A DNA stretch of 64,000 bases from NCBI RefSeq assembly GCF_033473495.1, contig NC_088935.1, positions 4,030,001-4,094,000 on the forward strand, written 5' to 3'. The notes beneath the pieces were generated by a model that saw nothing but the letters and a program-made list of their open reading frames with translations, did no database searches and had not been told where the DNA came from. Of this stretch, positions 44,876 to 59,379 are shown piece after piece. The stretch's first letter is position 1; every line of letters begins with the position of its first letter. The stretch comes from Cercospora beticola. Lineage: Eukaryota; Ascomycota; Dothideomycetes; Mycosphaerellales; Mycosphaerellaceae. The position numbers and the translations under genes are program-made.

Positions 44876-45430
44876 ACTTAGCGAAAAGTTATGACATTGG
44901 CGATGACATATCGCGTCGATATGAGTGAATGCATCACAATATGACATGAGATGAGGTAGTCCTTGATGAATCTTTGGTTATCCGTGCATTGACAAGGACG
45001 AGAAGCTGCAGGCCACATGCAGCTTGGCAGTGGAGGCGCAAAATGACGTGGTGCGTGAGCGGATACTGCAGTGTTGCGATGAGAACCAAAACAAGTCGTG
45101 CTCGCAACATCCCGCATCCAAACACGTCTCCAGTATTGTCCAGGCAGACAGAATAGAGCATCGTCACGTCGACCGTCCCTTGCGCCAGCACTCGACAATC
45201 ACCAGCGCGCCTGTTGCCTCCCACTCGGCAGCTCGGAGACTTATCGGGGCAGCCATCGTCTCTAGGTCCTCAACCACCTCCACTCCACATCCTTCGCAGG
45301 CGAGAGCGCACACCGCACCCCACGACCGCGACTCGAAAAGCTTCCACAACCACAAACCCAATCTCGACCCCGACCACCACCGCCCCTCGTCGTCCTCCAA
45401 CACCGCCTGTGCGCGCAAAACACCGCCATC
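44876..45430. promoter_or_regulatory. spacer and promoter/leader of ERV14
   Basis: 555 bp. The part from about 45160 to 45430 is C-rich and G-poor (CCACC/CACAACC runs), a probable long leader. No gene recognised. Confidence 0.4.
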
Positions 45431-46061
45431 ATGTCGGGCGAGGCGTGGTAAGTCTTGCGCGCCCGCAGCAGCATCTACACCAGCCAAAACAGCTCCTCCA
45501 CCACCCCCAAAATACGCGCAGAACATCACCACTGACCAGGCATGTCCCTCTCTCCAGGTTATTCCTCCTCGCAGTCCTTCTCAATGCCGTCAACTTGTTC
45601 CTCCAGGTCTTCTTCACCATCATGTACTCCGATCTCGAATGCGACTACATCAACCCGATCGACCTTTGCAACCGCCTCAACATGTATATCGTTCCTGAAG
45701 CCGGCATTCACGCATTCCTGACCATCTTGTTCCTCATCAACGGATACTGGTTGCCGTTGATCTTGAATCTGCCTTTGATTGCATGGAACGGAAAGAAGTA
45801 AGCAATACCATGGCACACAGACGCTTTGCAAAGCAGCTTGCACATGAGAGCGCATATACGGTGCAGGAAGAACGAACGGCACAAGCTAACGGCGCTCACA
45901 GGATCTTCGAAAACCAACATCTTCTCGACGCAACAGAGATCTTCCGCAAACTGAACGTGCACAAGAAGGAGTCCTTCATCAAGTTGGGCTTCCACTTGCT
46001 GATGTTCTTTTTCTACCTCTACTCCATGATTGTCGCGCTCATCCGAGACGAAAGTGGGTAG
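45431..46061 (+). CDS. ERV14: cornichon-family ER cargo receptor Erv14, 138 aa
   Basis: COPII cargo receptor that helps membrane proteins leave the ER. Three exons: a 17-nt first exon 45431-45447 (MSGEA plus two bases), 45558-45797 and 45902-46061. Introns of 110 and 104 nt have GTAAGT and GTAAGC donors; the second has branch GCTAAC. Splicing gives [74 protein letters not shown] and [18 protein letters not shown] membrane helices, matching cornichon proteins along the full length. The 138 aa equals yeast Erv14. Three to four hydrophobic helices; the IFRKLN segment corresponds to the COPII-binding loop. The tiny first exon makes the start easy to miss. Confidence 0.95.
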
Positions 46062-46914
46062 ATTCCCGGAACAAGCCACTGCAAAACGCATTCTCCTCCC
46101 TCTGCGCTTCTCACATGCCCCAAACACCAAAGCTCGAACCTGCTTGTTAGTTCTCTGACACTCATGGCTCTTCTTTGCGTAGGCGGAACCTCGGCCAACA
46201 ACACTCGTCTACCGCAATAGACGCGAGAAACCCGACGAGAGGAGATTCGAGTTCCAAAGCTTTTCCTGGTCGGACAACGCTGCAGAGGGGAGTTGTGGTC
46301 AGTGAAACGAAGAAAGCAAGGGAATGTGGGCTCAGCGAAAGATCAAGAGAAGGAACAAAATCGTGGTGGTTTGGATGCATATGCAAAGGAATACAGAAAT
46401 GGAAAAGATCACGACGTGTAAAGGTAATGACTATCTCTCTCGCATGGCGGGAGGAAAAAGCGGTGCATCAATCATGAAATGATACAGATGAGATACGAAA
46501 TGACTGAGAGACCGACATGTCCTTGGAGAGGCAAATCACCTTGTAACTGTGCGCATCGGAGTCAACAGATGTGCGAGATAGAGAGCATTGTTTTTTGTTC
46601 GGAATTGTGTGTTGTTTGTTTTTCGTCGCACGTATCACGATATACCCCTCGATCAGGAAGCAAGAATCATCATTTCGTTGTAAACATGGCCGCGAACACT
46701 GTTCTTTTGTCAATTGTGGAGCGTTCGTTGTTCTATGCTACCAATGTCGGCAACTTAACTCGACTGCCGCGGAATGAAGTTTCGAGTCGTGCTCACGAGA
46801 GCAGATACATCACAACTCCAACTTCGAGAGCCAACAGAGTCCATTTCAGGCTTTACACTTGAAGCTTAGATACCATTCCCCCCTCAGGGTCTAGTATTCT
46901 CTCCCCGTTACGCC
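46062..46914. other. convergent 3' spacer ERV14 / POP1
   Basis: 853 bp; expected 3'UTRs. Intron-like GT/AG pairs are present after the ERV14 stop but give no coding gain. No gene seen. Confidence 0.4.
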
Positions 46915-49699
46915 TCAAGCAAGCTCCCACTTCGCCAACCTCCCCAAATTCTGTCCCGAATTTCTCACGATACACAATCTTGCCTCTTCTTCCCCATTCT
47001 TCTTCCAATCCTCCAGAACCTTGCTCAGCAATAGATTGCCTATCCCCGTTCCTCTCCCTTCACTCAAATTCAGATTTCCTGTCGTTACGAAGCCGATCAG
47101 ATCTTCTTCTCCAGGACATTCGGGATATGATTCTTCATTAGCACGGACGCCTTGGACGAGGGATTGGGCCAGGTGTCGTTGGACGAGGTATGCCGGAGCG
47201 TCTTTGGGAAGGGCAGGCGGAAGGCCGTTTTTGGGTCCGGACTTGCGAGGTTTGTTGTTGGGATGGAGGGCCAGCCAGGCTTTGCGGAGTGCTGAAGATG
47301 TTGATGGGAGGCGGTAGATGCGAGCGCAGGTCTGCGGAGTGCCGCGCGTCAGGCAGTGGAGAGATATTGTTATCGTGGGATTGAGGAGGGTGGAACCAAT
47401 GGTGGTTTCTGGCGAGGATGCATGGAGTAGACGTGAGGCCTCGGAGGAAGGAATGGAGGTTATGGGTGGGGTGTTTTGACTTTGCACCGTTTCAGGCGCA
47501 GGCGGTGGTTGTGCTTCGGCGGAAGCGGCGTCGGGCATGGCAGTGTCTTCGCCGGTGCTCTCTTCGACTGGCTTCGGAGGGGCTTCCGTTGGTGGCCCGT
47601 TGAGCAGCCTTGACCAGTCGCAAGCCCAGCCGAGCCCAATCTCTCCTTTGACGCCGACACCAGCCTTAACGACATCCCAGTTCACGCGCTTGCTCTTCGG
47701 TCGACGCGCCCAGTGATCCTTTCTCTTCTCTGCTTGCTCTTTCTCCCACTGCCAACCGGCCTTAGTCCCAGGATAATCACCAGGAAACCAGGGTTGATTG
47801 GTCTCGAAAGCCAGCTGACGTTTCTCGTCGAGGCCCCCAAAGCGCGGTTGACCTCCAGTTGAAAGTGGATAGTACATGATGCTGTACCACACAGGCTGAA
47901 CACACTTCCACGGCAGAAGCATTGTCCACGAGCTCGCCCTAGACTTGCTATTCGTGGTAGAATAGATGATTGTAGGAATTGAGGGGTCACTGGGCAGGAG
48001 TTCCGGGAATTGACCAGGCACGGCAGTGGTCTTGCGTCTGTTGATTGATTTCTGAGTCGGCAAAGCAGAAGATGCACGTTGTCGAGCTCGTCGGTCAAAC
48101 AGTCCTGATGATATGTGCTCTGCCTCAAGGGGCCAAATCGCTGATAGCTCGAGAAGTCGTTGCTGAGCATCTGTTGTTTGCGGAAGCTTGATAGGTCGTG
48201 GCGGATGATGCAGTCGGGGATCTTGCACGTCCAGTCCAATGACCACATCGCGTGGCAGAAGCGCCAAATCTGTCAAGCCTGCTAAGGCGTTCCATGTCTT
48301 TGCAGGTTCAGTGATAGCTGCGTTCGTTGTTGGAGAAGGCCAGAGAGCGCCCAGTAGCGCCTCCGTCGCACCTGGGCCTGTTATTTCTATGCTACCAATC
48401 TCGTAGCGCAAGTCTTCGACACTGATTTGAGGTTTCGCCACTTTAGCCAGCCTGACTACCTCTTCCCACAGTTGCAAGAAAGCGGCGGGATGTACTCTGA
48501 TAAAGGCTGTCCGAAGCTGCTTTGCATTCGTCTCTGCTGTGTCAGACCCCGCCTTCGCTGCTTGTGGCGACCACAATACAGTCACTGGAGCTATCGGCTT
48601 GTGCGGTGCTTCACGTTCGAGAACGAATCCATTGAATGCTCGTGATCCTTTTCGCCATCTTTCAGATTGTGCGCTCCAAGGATCGTTACCATTAGTCTTC
48701 GAATTTAGGTGGAGAGCCTTCAGTACGCCTTCAATGCTCCGTTGCTGCCCACAGAGGCTGATAGTCGCCATGTAACTCATGTCCCAAGCGATGGCTCCAC
48801 GCTCGTTGGCAGATCTGTGCGTGGGACGATAGCTCTTTGCAGTAGGTGTCAGGGGTATTGAGAATCGCCACAATGCCTCTTTCGGTGCAGTCATACGAGC
48901 TCTCTTTGCATGGAACATGTGCGTTGGCAGCCAGGTCTTGTCGATTTGACGCTTCCGAAATCTGGCCGTTGGTTTGGGAGGTGTGGCCAGTTTGACTTTC
49001 TTGACTTTTGCTGTGCGGGTCTTTACAGCAGTGTCATTTGCTGTGTCTGGCGCATTTGCTTTTGGATAAGGTCGCACGGTGACTTTCTCCTCTGCCTTTC
49101 CGTCTTTGGATGCTTTGCTTTTCGCACCCAACGCACGCAACTTCTTTACAGTCTCGAGACGCAATCGCATGTGTCTTGTTGGCTTTCGGGTCTTGGAGCT
49201 TACAGTAGGAGTGTTGTCTTCCACCATCTGTCTATCATTAGCATACCATGCAGAATGAGGATTGTCCCCCGCCCCTTCGTCCAACATTAGTTGAACATCA
49301 ACCTACCTCCCTCTTCGCTCGCGGCTGCAGCCGCTTCGGCACACGCTTGACATTGTGACTCGCCGTTCGTCGTCTCAAGTCTCGGGGCACTTGCTGGAAT
49401 GCTCGCTTCGTCAAGGCTTGCTTACTCCTCGACATGCCCTCTTCTAGAGCTCTGATTTCATACTCGCGAGATTTGACAAAAGTGTCGACGTCTAGCTGGC
49501 CATTTTTGAAGGCTTTAGAGGACGTTTGAGTGGCCAGCACCCGCATATCTCGTTGCTTGGAGCGATGGTCGTTCCTTGGTCTCTTGTTGTCTTTCTTCCC
49601 ATTATTGGCGTTGGTAGGCGGATCTTTGCGCTTCTTTGAGCCTGCATCGACTTTCGCAGCTGGTCTGGCCGGATTTTGCTTCGGCATGGTCGTGGTCAT
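46915..49699 (-). CDS. POP1: RNase P/MRP subunit Pop1, 901 aa
   Basis: Largest protein subunit of RNase P and RNase MRP, acting in the nucleus/nucleolus on pre-tRNA and pre-rRNA. Exons on the minus strand: 49699-49307 and 49227-46915, with a 79-nt intron (GTAGGT to GACAG). Joining gives RRRTASHNVKRVP...AKRE-MVEDNTPTV, the Pop1 N-terminal signature; without splicing this motif is split between two frames. Other markers: basic N-terminus, TWLPTHMFHAKRARM, SYRPTHRS, WDMSYMATISL, and the POPLD region around QPVWYSIMYYPLSTGG and NQPWFPGDYPGT. The C-terminal domain ends with GFVTTGNLNLSEGRG and a WELA tail, as in orthologues. Start at ATG 49699; another ATG lies four codons later at 49687. Divergent from SMC5. 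Confidence 0.95.
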
Positions 49700-49953
49700 C
49701 ACTGTCAGTCGGTTTTCGTCACTGATCTCATGTCTCTGTCATGCTTGTCGTGGCCGAACTTTCTCTGCGGAACGACATGAAGTGAATCCAATTGTTGTTC
49801 TCGTGACTGAAGTGTGTGCCACCGTGAAACTTTGGTGACGTGACTTCGATTTTTGGCCAACGCGTCTTCGCGACTCGACTCGACGCGTCGCGACCTCCCA
49901 CTACACCCCTTCTGCCTTCTCGCCGCAGACATACCGCGACACACCCCGCCAAC
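49700..49953. promoter_or_regulatory. compact bidirectional promoter POP1 / SMC5
   Basis: Only 254 bp separate the two start codons. It includes TGACGTGA (49836-49843), a CRE/bZIP-like site, and a CT/CA-rich leader before SMC5. No TATA seen. Co-regulation is inferred. Confidence 0.5.
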
Positions 49954-53510
<3,557 letters not shown>

Positions 53511-53713
53511 ATGCTTATCAATGCTCTGCTTGTGTTCCGGATTATGGCTGGGGTCGTAACCGATTGGAACAGAACGATACCGATGGCCACAGACCGATCG
53601 CTGTTGATCCCACGAAGCCACGACTTTTTAATCTCTTCTTTAGGCTTCAGCCGAACTCCGCGGCCCCTTTCTACACTCTGCCACATGCATACGCAGAACC
53701 GGAAGTATAATGT

Positions 53714-53894
53714 TCAATAAGCTTCAAGGTGTTGGGATCCGCCGCTGAGGGCTCTATTGTATTGTATAACTTCGCTGACTGTGCGGAGTGTTTTCCCGTA
53801 TACATTTGTGGAACGGACAATCTAATCATCAACAAGCTTCAACGTGCCGGGGATTGACTCGGAGGGCTATGAATCGCGGAGCGTTCCCCATACG
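53714..53894. repeat. diverged tandem direct repeat, pair 1
   Basis: Copies at 53714-53802 and 53830-53894. They share CAA(T/C)AAGCTTCAA, a GAGGGCT core and a G(T/C)GGAG-TT-CCC-ATAC end. Differences are mostly C/T transitions, plus an indel of about 25 nt. Confidence 0.5.
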
Positions 53895-54094
53895 CCTCTG
53901 AGGCATTGCAAAGCGCTGGTGTGTTGGCGTTCTGTGTTTCACGCGTCGGACTCTCGCCCGAACCTTATGCATGTGGTCATGCTGTGATGTTCCCGACGCT
54001 CTGGTTCTCAGCCACTGTACGACTTTGCTATTCGGTCCTGCTGTGGCGTCGTCAATCTTGATATTTCTTGCTGATGACGGGCACTTCTCACAGT

Positions 54095-54406
54095 GATATG
54101 CACATGTCAGATTGGAGGACCGGGGCGTTTGGGCATGGAGGTCAACAACGATTCAAGTATTTCTTCGTTGTTTCACACTGCAAGCGACAGCATCAGCGTG
54201 AGCAAACAGTCATAGTATGCTGAGTGTGCCCTAAGAGGTAGTACCTGAAGTCTAGTATTTTTTGAACTCTATTGGCCTTTGAACTCTATCTTATGGCATC
54301 ATTTATCGCGGCGGTGTGCACATCTCAAATCAGAGGCACAGTGTATGTACGCACGGAGGACTGCAACGATTCAAGGACTTTGTCGTTGTTTCACGCCGCA
54401 GGCGAC
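54095..54406. repeat. diverged direct repeat, pair 2 (94 bp, offset 218 bp)
   Basis: Copies at 54095-54188 and 54313-54406. Both contain TGCACAT, then CAACGATTCAAG, then TCGTTGTTTCAC and end GCGAC, with conserved spacing and length. Divergence is moderate. Confidence 0.6.
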
Positions 54407-57400
54407 CGGGCAAGGGGCATTCAACATTGAATCTAGTATTCTCAGTTGATGATCTTCAATACAATACGAAGTTATACGAAGTGGCATGAGATGTGTTCCT
54501 TGCATAAAGAAGATCTTAGGGTTCGGACGCGTGGACTGGATCCCTGAATTTTGATGGCAATCAACAATGCACCTCACTCTCAGAATTCATTTGTACCATG
54601 TGAATGTGGAATACATGCAGTCACCTAGCCCAGCTAGTGGTGCTGCACGCACGCGAGTTACACGCGGCGAATACGATGTACCCAATATGGTCGGTTGTCG
54701 ACACTTGCATGAGAGCTACTGCGTGACATCTTGGTTCATTTTGGAGCTAGGAGCTATGAAGGGCGATCTTGTCGCTCCTTTCATACTAAGAATCTGTAGC
54801 GCAAGACCATGAACGTCGTCCGAGCCTCAATATCGCACCGTTTGAAGTATGTCAATGAGAGATGGGAGCAAGGTCGTGTCGCAGAGCTTAGTATCCCGCC
54901 AGAACACGGATATATTCGGGTGTGTTCGGGAACAGTGGTTTGCTTTCGCCAAGACAAACTTTGAGCCACCAGAGATGGATCGTAAGGCTATTCCTTGTAG
55001 TCAATCTGCTGTTAGTCAACGCCATCCATGACTCGGGAGTCTAGCGTGGCTATGTATTGCACAAGAGCCACTGCGGCCGTGCTCGGCTGCCAGCCGGTGT
55101 CAGATCGATGAGAAGCGGGTGGTGAGCATGGTGATCCGTCGAATATTCGGTTTCGAAGAGAGGCGAATTGAGCGCAAAAGGGGAGGAGCTCACTCCTAAA
55201 CCGACTCGACAATGTCGACAGCTCCACCGCAAACAGAATGACAGCGGATCAGAGCGACAAGCATTCACACCATGTGGATCCGGGAAAGTAATTTTACCGA
55301 CGTCGCTGAAACATATTGACCCTTCCTTCCTCATCATCAACAAGAAGAAGAACTCAACGCAAAGTCTACTATTCAGTGAACGCTGTTCCCAGCGCTAATA
55401 ATAAGATGTCTTTCGAACTCGAGCGCAACTGCTTCCAGATCGAGATGTACCGGCTGCGGGGAGCAGCGGCAGACCATGCAATGGTGGCTTCCTCCAGAAG
55501 GAAATGATCTGTCCTTTGAGTATATGGGGACAGGAATATACGCAGGTGCGATAGTGGTATGGAATGGAAGAGCCGACGCCACCTGCAATGCTGACACATG
55601 CTCTTGCAGCATCACCATCCACTGCCGAAGAGTTCTAAGACGATTTGATATGCAGTCACGGCAGTGAAAGTCTGCTGTGATGCCTGTCATAAAACACCCT
55701 GCGAGCGTGCGCACGGCACGGCACTGAACTATCGGAAGTGAATTGGAGCCGCAAGAGCAAATGCATGCCGTATGCCTATGTCGCAAGCACTGGAGCGCGG
55801 CCTCTTTGCTGCGCTGCCCGTTATCGGACGCCTGAAGACCATCGGTTGCCAAATGCAGCTTCACATGCAATGCGCAGATCAGATCATCGTCGTCCGATCT
55901 ACCACGATGTTGGGGTGCCCTATCGCGGTTCTTGCGCTTATTTTAGTGTCCCTCGCCCACTTGAGGCCGCTCGTTGCCGTGGCATGGATGGCTCGAAGGT
56001 TTCCGAGTGGTGAAGCCGAATTACAACTCATCCGGTATGCGGCTCGCACATTGTCTTCCGGGAGCGCGAAGTCGTTAATTGGGAAGGTGGAGTGCGAATT
56101 TGATCGAGGGAACAGCCCAGGATCGTCAGCGCATAAAAGGTTCCAAGACCGCCAGGCAACGTCCGAGCCAAATGACTCGGTGCACGGTACATAACCTTAA
56201 GACGACAAGTATCTCATCTATCTCACGTGGCTGGAAGGTTTCCTGCATCAACCGATGAAATCATGCTTGGTGAGCTCTTGGCAGGGAAACTCACATCGCT
56301 GGAAAATAACTTCGAATTGCCAGAACCTACGTGTCGTCAGCTGCGCAGCGGTCGGCTTGCGCTACTGTGATTTTGGAATTACTGATGAAGCCAGCTATGA
56401 GCTGAACGTTTCGCAGACGCCACCGAGCATGATAAGCTTCCTCCCTCGGGAATGCGGCAGGGGACAGCTGCCAGCCAAGATTAATCTCAAATCTAAACCC
56501 CGCCAAATCGTCCAACGCCACGTCTTGTCCATGTGCAGCAGCTGCTAGACGCTTCCTTGCGGCGGTACTACGGAGGACACGAAAGTGAACCACGAGACGC
56601 ACGTAGGGATCGACAGCAGGAGCTGAGATTTGCTGCAACATCCTTCAGTCGCCGAGCACATCTGTCAGATCTACTGGCAGTTCAGTCAGGACGAGCCTGG
56701 CATACCTGAAGGACACGCAACCTGCCGCTAGCGTCTGGACAAGGCTTAAGAGGAACCGAGATAAGAGCCAATCCTCGAGTGACATTATTTGCCATTCAAG
56801 CGCGCTCTGATGAGCAACAAGCACACAAGCGAAGCACTAAAACAATTGTCACGCTCCCTCCGGGCACCGGCACCGAGCATGCTGAATGGCAAAGACAAAC
56901 CTAAGCACGGCGCTGCGGTTCACAGGCTGTGTGAGATTCGTTAGGAGGTCCGTACAGGGCTGGGAGGTGAAAGTAAGGTCTCATGTGGCCAGTCGTAAAC
57001 GCATTGTTTAAGTGGCCGGTATCGTATCCGATGACTAGCAACGTCGTCTCAGATTAGCGACCGTTCTTGCTCAACTTGAAGCTCGACAGCATTCGCAACA
57101 CGCCAACTCATGTGTAGGAGCTCCTTTTGTGGACATGAAACCATGAAGACGTTAAGATTTACGTTGGCTTCGCCGATTCTAGCGCTGCCCTGAGCCGCCT
57201 GACAGATCAGAAAAACGCCTCCGTCGACATGGATCCTGGCAGGCATCAAACACCCTTTCTGCGCTCATACATTGGCGCAATCGGGGTAGAGGCTCTCGAG
57301 CTAATGACGCCACGCTTGTTTCCACAGCGTCACTGATGATTGTGGATCACTCGATGACAACGCCTCAACAATATGCGCCCACTTCGAATAACCTGCCTCG

Positions 57401-57967
57401 CCACTACGCTCGGAATCTAGTCCGTCACCGGTTGATGCGGCACGTTCAGCCTACACCTGCAGTAGACCGTCCAACTGCGCCGGACTTTTAACTCTGTTCG
57501 GACACCTTCTCTTTCGGCATCAGAGTTCTGTGCCTCTAGTAGTGTCTCTGGGAAGAGCTTTAATCTGTCATCAAAAAGTCATTGGTCACACGTACCGGTG
57601 ACCTCACTGCACACTGCAGCCATTCCTCACAGTCGTGCGCGAGTGCTCTAGCGCGACCAGGTCTCTGGGAACGCCACACTGGAACTGCGACTATTCGGCA
57701 CTAATTGACTCGAGAGGCACTTCTTCTAGGCGGGATCTTCCAATACACCAACGGGGCACGCGGCGCTGCATACAACTAAAAGGCTTGTCGGACAGATATT
57801 GTCACACCACCCGCATTCGCATCGGCATCACCGTGCCTGCAGAAGGCGAACTACCACTGAAACCACCAATCAATGTGCTTGTCTTGCCTGCGCGGTAAAC
57901 TCATAATTTTCGAAGGACCGGGGTCTCTGGACAGTCGCTGCAACTTTAGCGTTGTACTACTCTCGTC

Positions 57968-59379
57968 ATGGCTTCAGATCTGCCTCAGCATGGCTCTGCA
58001 CAATCCGATCCAAGGCGGGAAGGCAATGCAGTCGCAGCTCCTCCGGAATATCATTCGCAGACCCACGCCAATGTATCCTTTGCGACGGGAACCCCACAAC
58101 CGCCTGGACTACTGAACAGGAAGAAGCAGAGATCGTCCAAAACAAAGACCGACAAAATAGTCACCAAATCCATCTCCACACCACATCTTCGAGACAACAT
58201 CATGTCAGAATCGGAGGCCGACAAGAAGAGGAACAAACTTGGCTACCAGAGGATATCGATCGCTTGTGGTACGTTACGTGTTCTCATCCTGCAAGCTCCA
58301 TCATCCAGCCGTGTCTGGACGGCACGCGCTACCGTACATCCCGCTCGTGCAAGTACTATGTTGACACTAAGGCAGCTCACTGCCGTCGTCGTAAGATCAG
58401 ATGCGTCGTCGCAGAGGACGACCCCGAACAGAGATGTAACAACTGCATACGTTTGAAGAAAGAATGCGTCTTCTATCCCGTCGACCAGCAGGCCGTCATC
58501 GATGCGCGATCGGACAGTTCTAGCAAGACGAACATTCCCTCCGCGCCCTCGTCGGCGGTTTCGACATCACCACTGCAACCAGGAGGCGCGCGAGGGTTCG
58601 ATCAGCACGCGTTCATGACGAACTATCCGCCCACAGCACCGCCTCCGCCAGTATCAACTGCTTATCAAGGAGTTCCTCTCGTCCCGAGCACAGACGTTCC
58701 GACGCAAGGTATCACCACAACCCTTTGCCCTCCATGCGTGCACACTGATGATTTTACAGGATATTCACCGCACGATTATTCGTTCCAGGGCCCAGCTCAA
58801 CCAGCCTCGCAATGGGGACCGCCTGACGCCGCAGCCCAGAGCCGGCAGGCATCGATAGCGCACACTCCGAGTGCTCAACAGTCGTTCACGCGATACAATT
58901 CCATACCAGCTCCGGACGTAGCGCCATTCCCTGGGCCTGAGCCTTACGAGCAGCTTCCTTCGAACGCATCGCAGGTGGCATACGGTGGATACGACGAGCA
59001 CGTGCAGCAGCCTCCGCATGCCTGGCAGCACCAATCTCAGGCCGGGAGGCCAATGCAGTATTCAAATTACCCACAGCACTACTCGACGTATCAACAGGCC
59101 CCCCAGCTACAGAATGACTACCGCCGGCCGCAAGCTATGCCCGCCCCTGCTAACCCCATGATGCCGATGCCAGCCTCTGTACCCTCCCACGGCCAACAAC
59201 AGTATGCGGTGCACCATGGCCAGCGCAGTGCAAGTGCTCCTGGAACCCCTCAAATGCCATATCCTGGTGCTCATCAGGTTCCATGGTATCCCTCAGCACC
59301 GTCCCATTCGCCAGCACACGATCAACCGCGCAAGCTACCAAGCAATTATCCGCCTCCTGGAGGCTTCGGCCCCGGATAG
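57968..59379 (+). CDS. Zn2Cys6 fungal transcription factor, 417 aa
   Basis: Exons 57968-58268, 58376-58708 and 58760-59379. Intron 1 (107 nt, GTACGT to GGCAG) falls inside the zinc cluster: spliced sequence reads SIAC-A-HCRRRKIRCV, with C100, C103, C110, C121, C124 and C131, a proper C-x2-C-x6-C-x10-C-x2-C-x6-C binuclear cluster. Unspliced, the first cysteine is lost. Intron 2 (51 nt) is a multiple of three without stops, so retention would add 17 residues. The linker after the cluster (FYPVDQQ) is conserved in this subgroup. The rest is Pro/Gln/Ser/Tyr-rich and disordered; no fungal-specific TF middle domain is visible, which is unusual, as most family members are 500-900 aa. Target genes unknown. 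Confidence 0.88.

Larger units (their letters stand above)
53511..57967. other. 4.5-kb spacer with diverged repeats, no convincing gene
   Basis: Short frames on both strands only. The left part (53.7-54.4 kb) contains two pairs of diverged direct repeats. The rest shows nothing recognisable: no RNA genes, no terminal inverted repeats. Decayed transposon DNA is the simplest guess. Confidence 0.4.

Noticed and set aside
55772..56194. 140-codon plus frame with a hydrophobic stretch
   Set aside because: The hydrophobic part resembles a membrane helix, but overlapping frames are equally good and no family is recognised.
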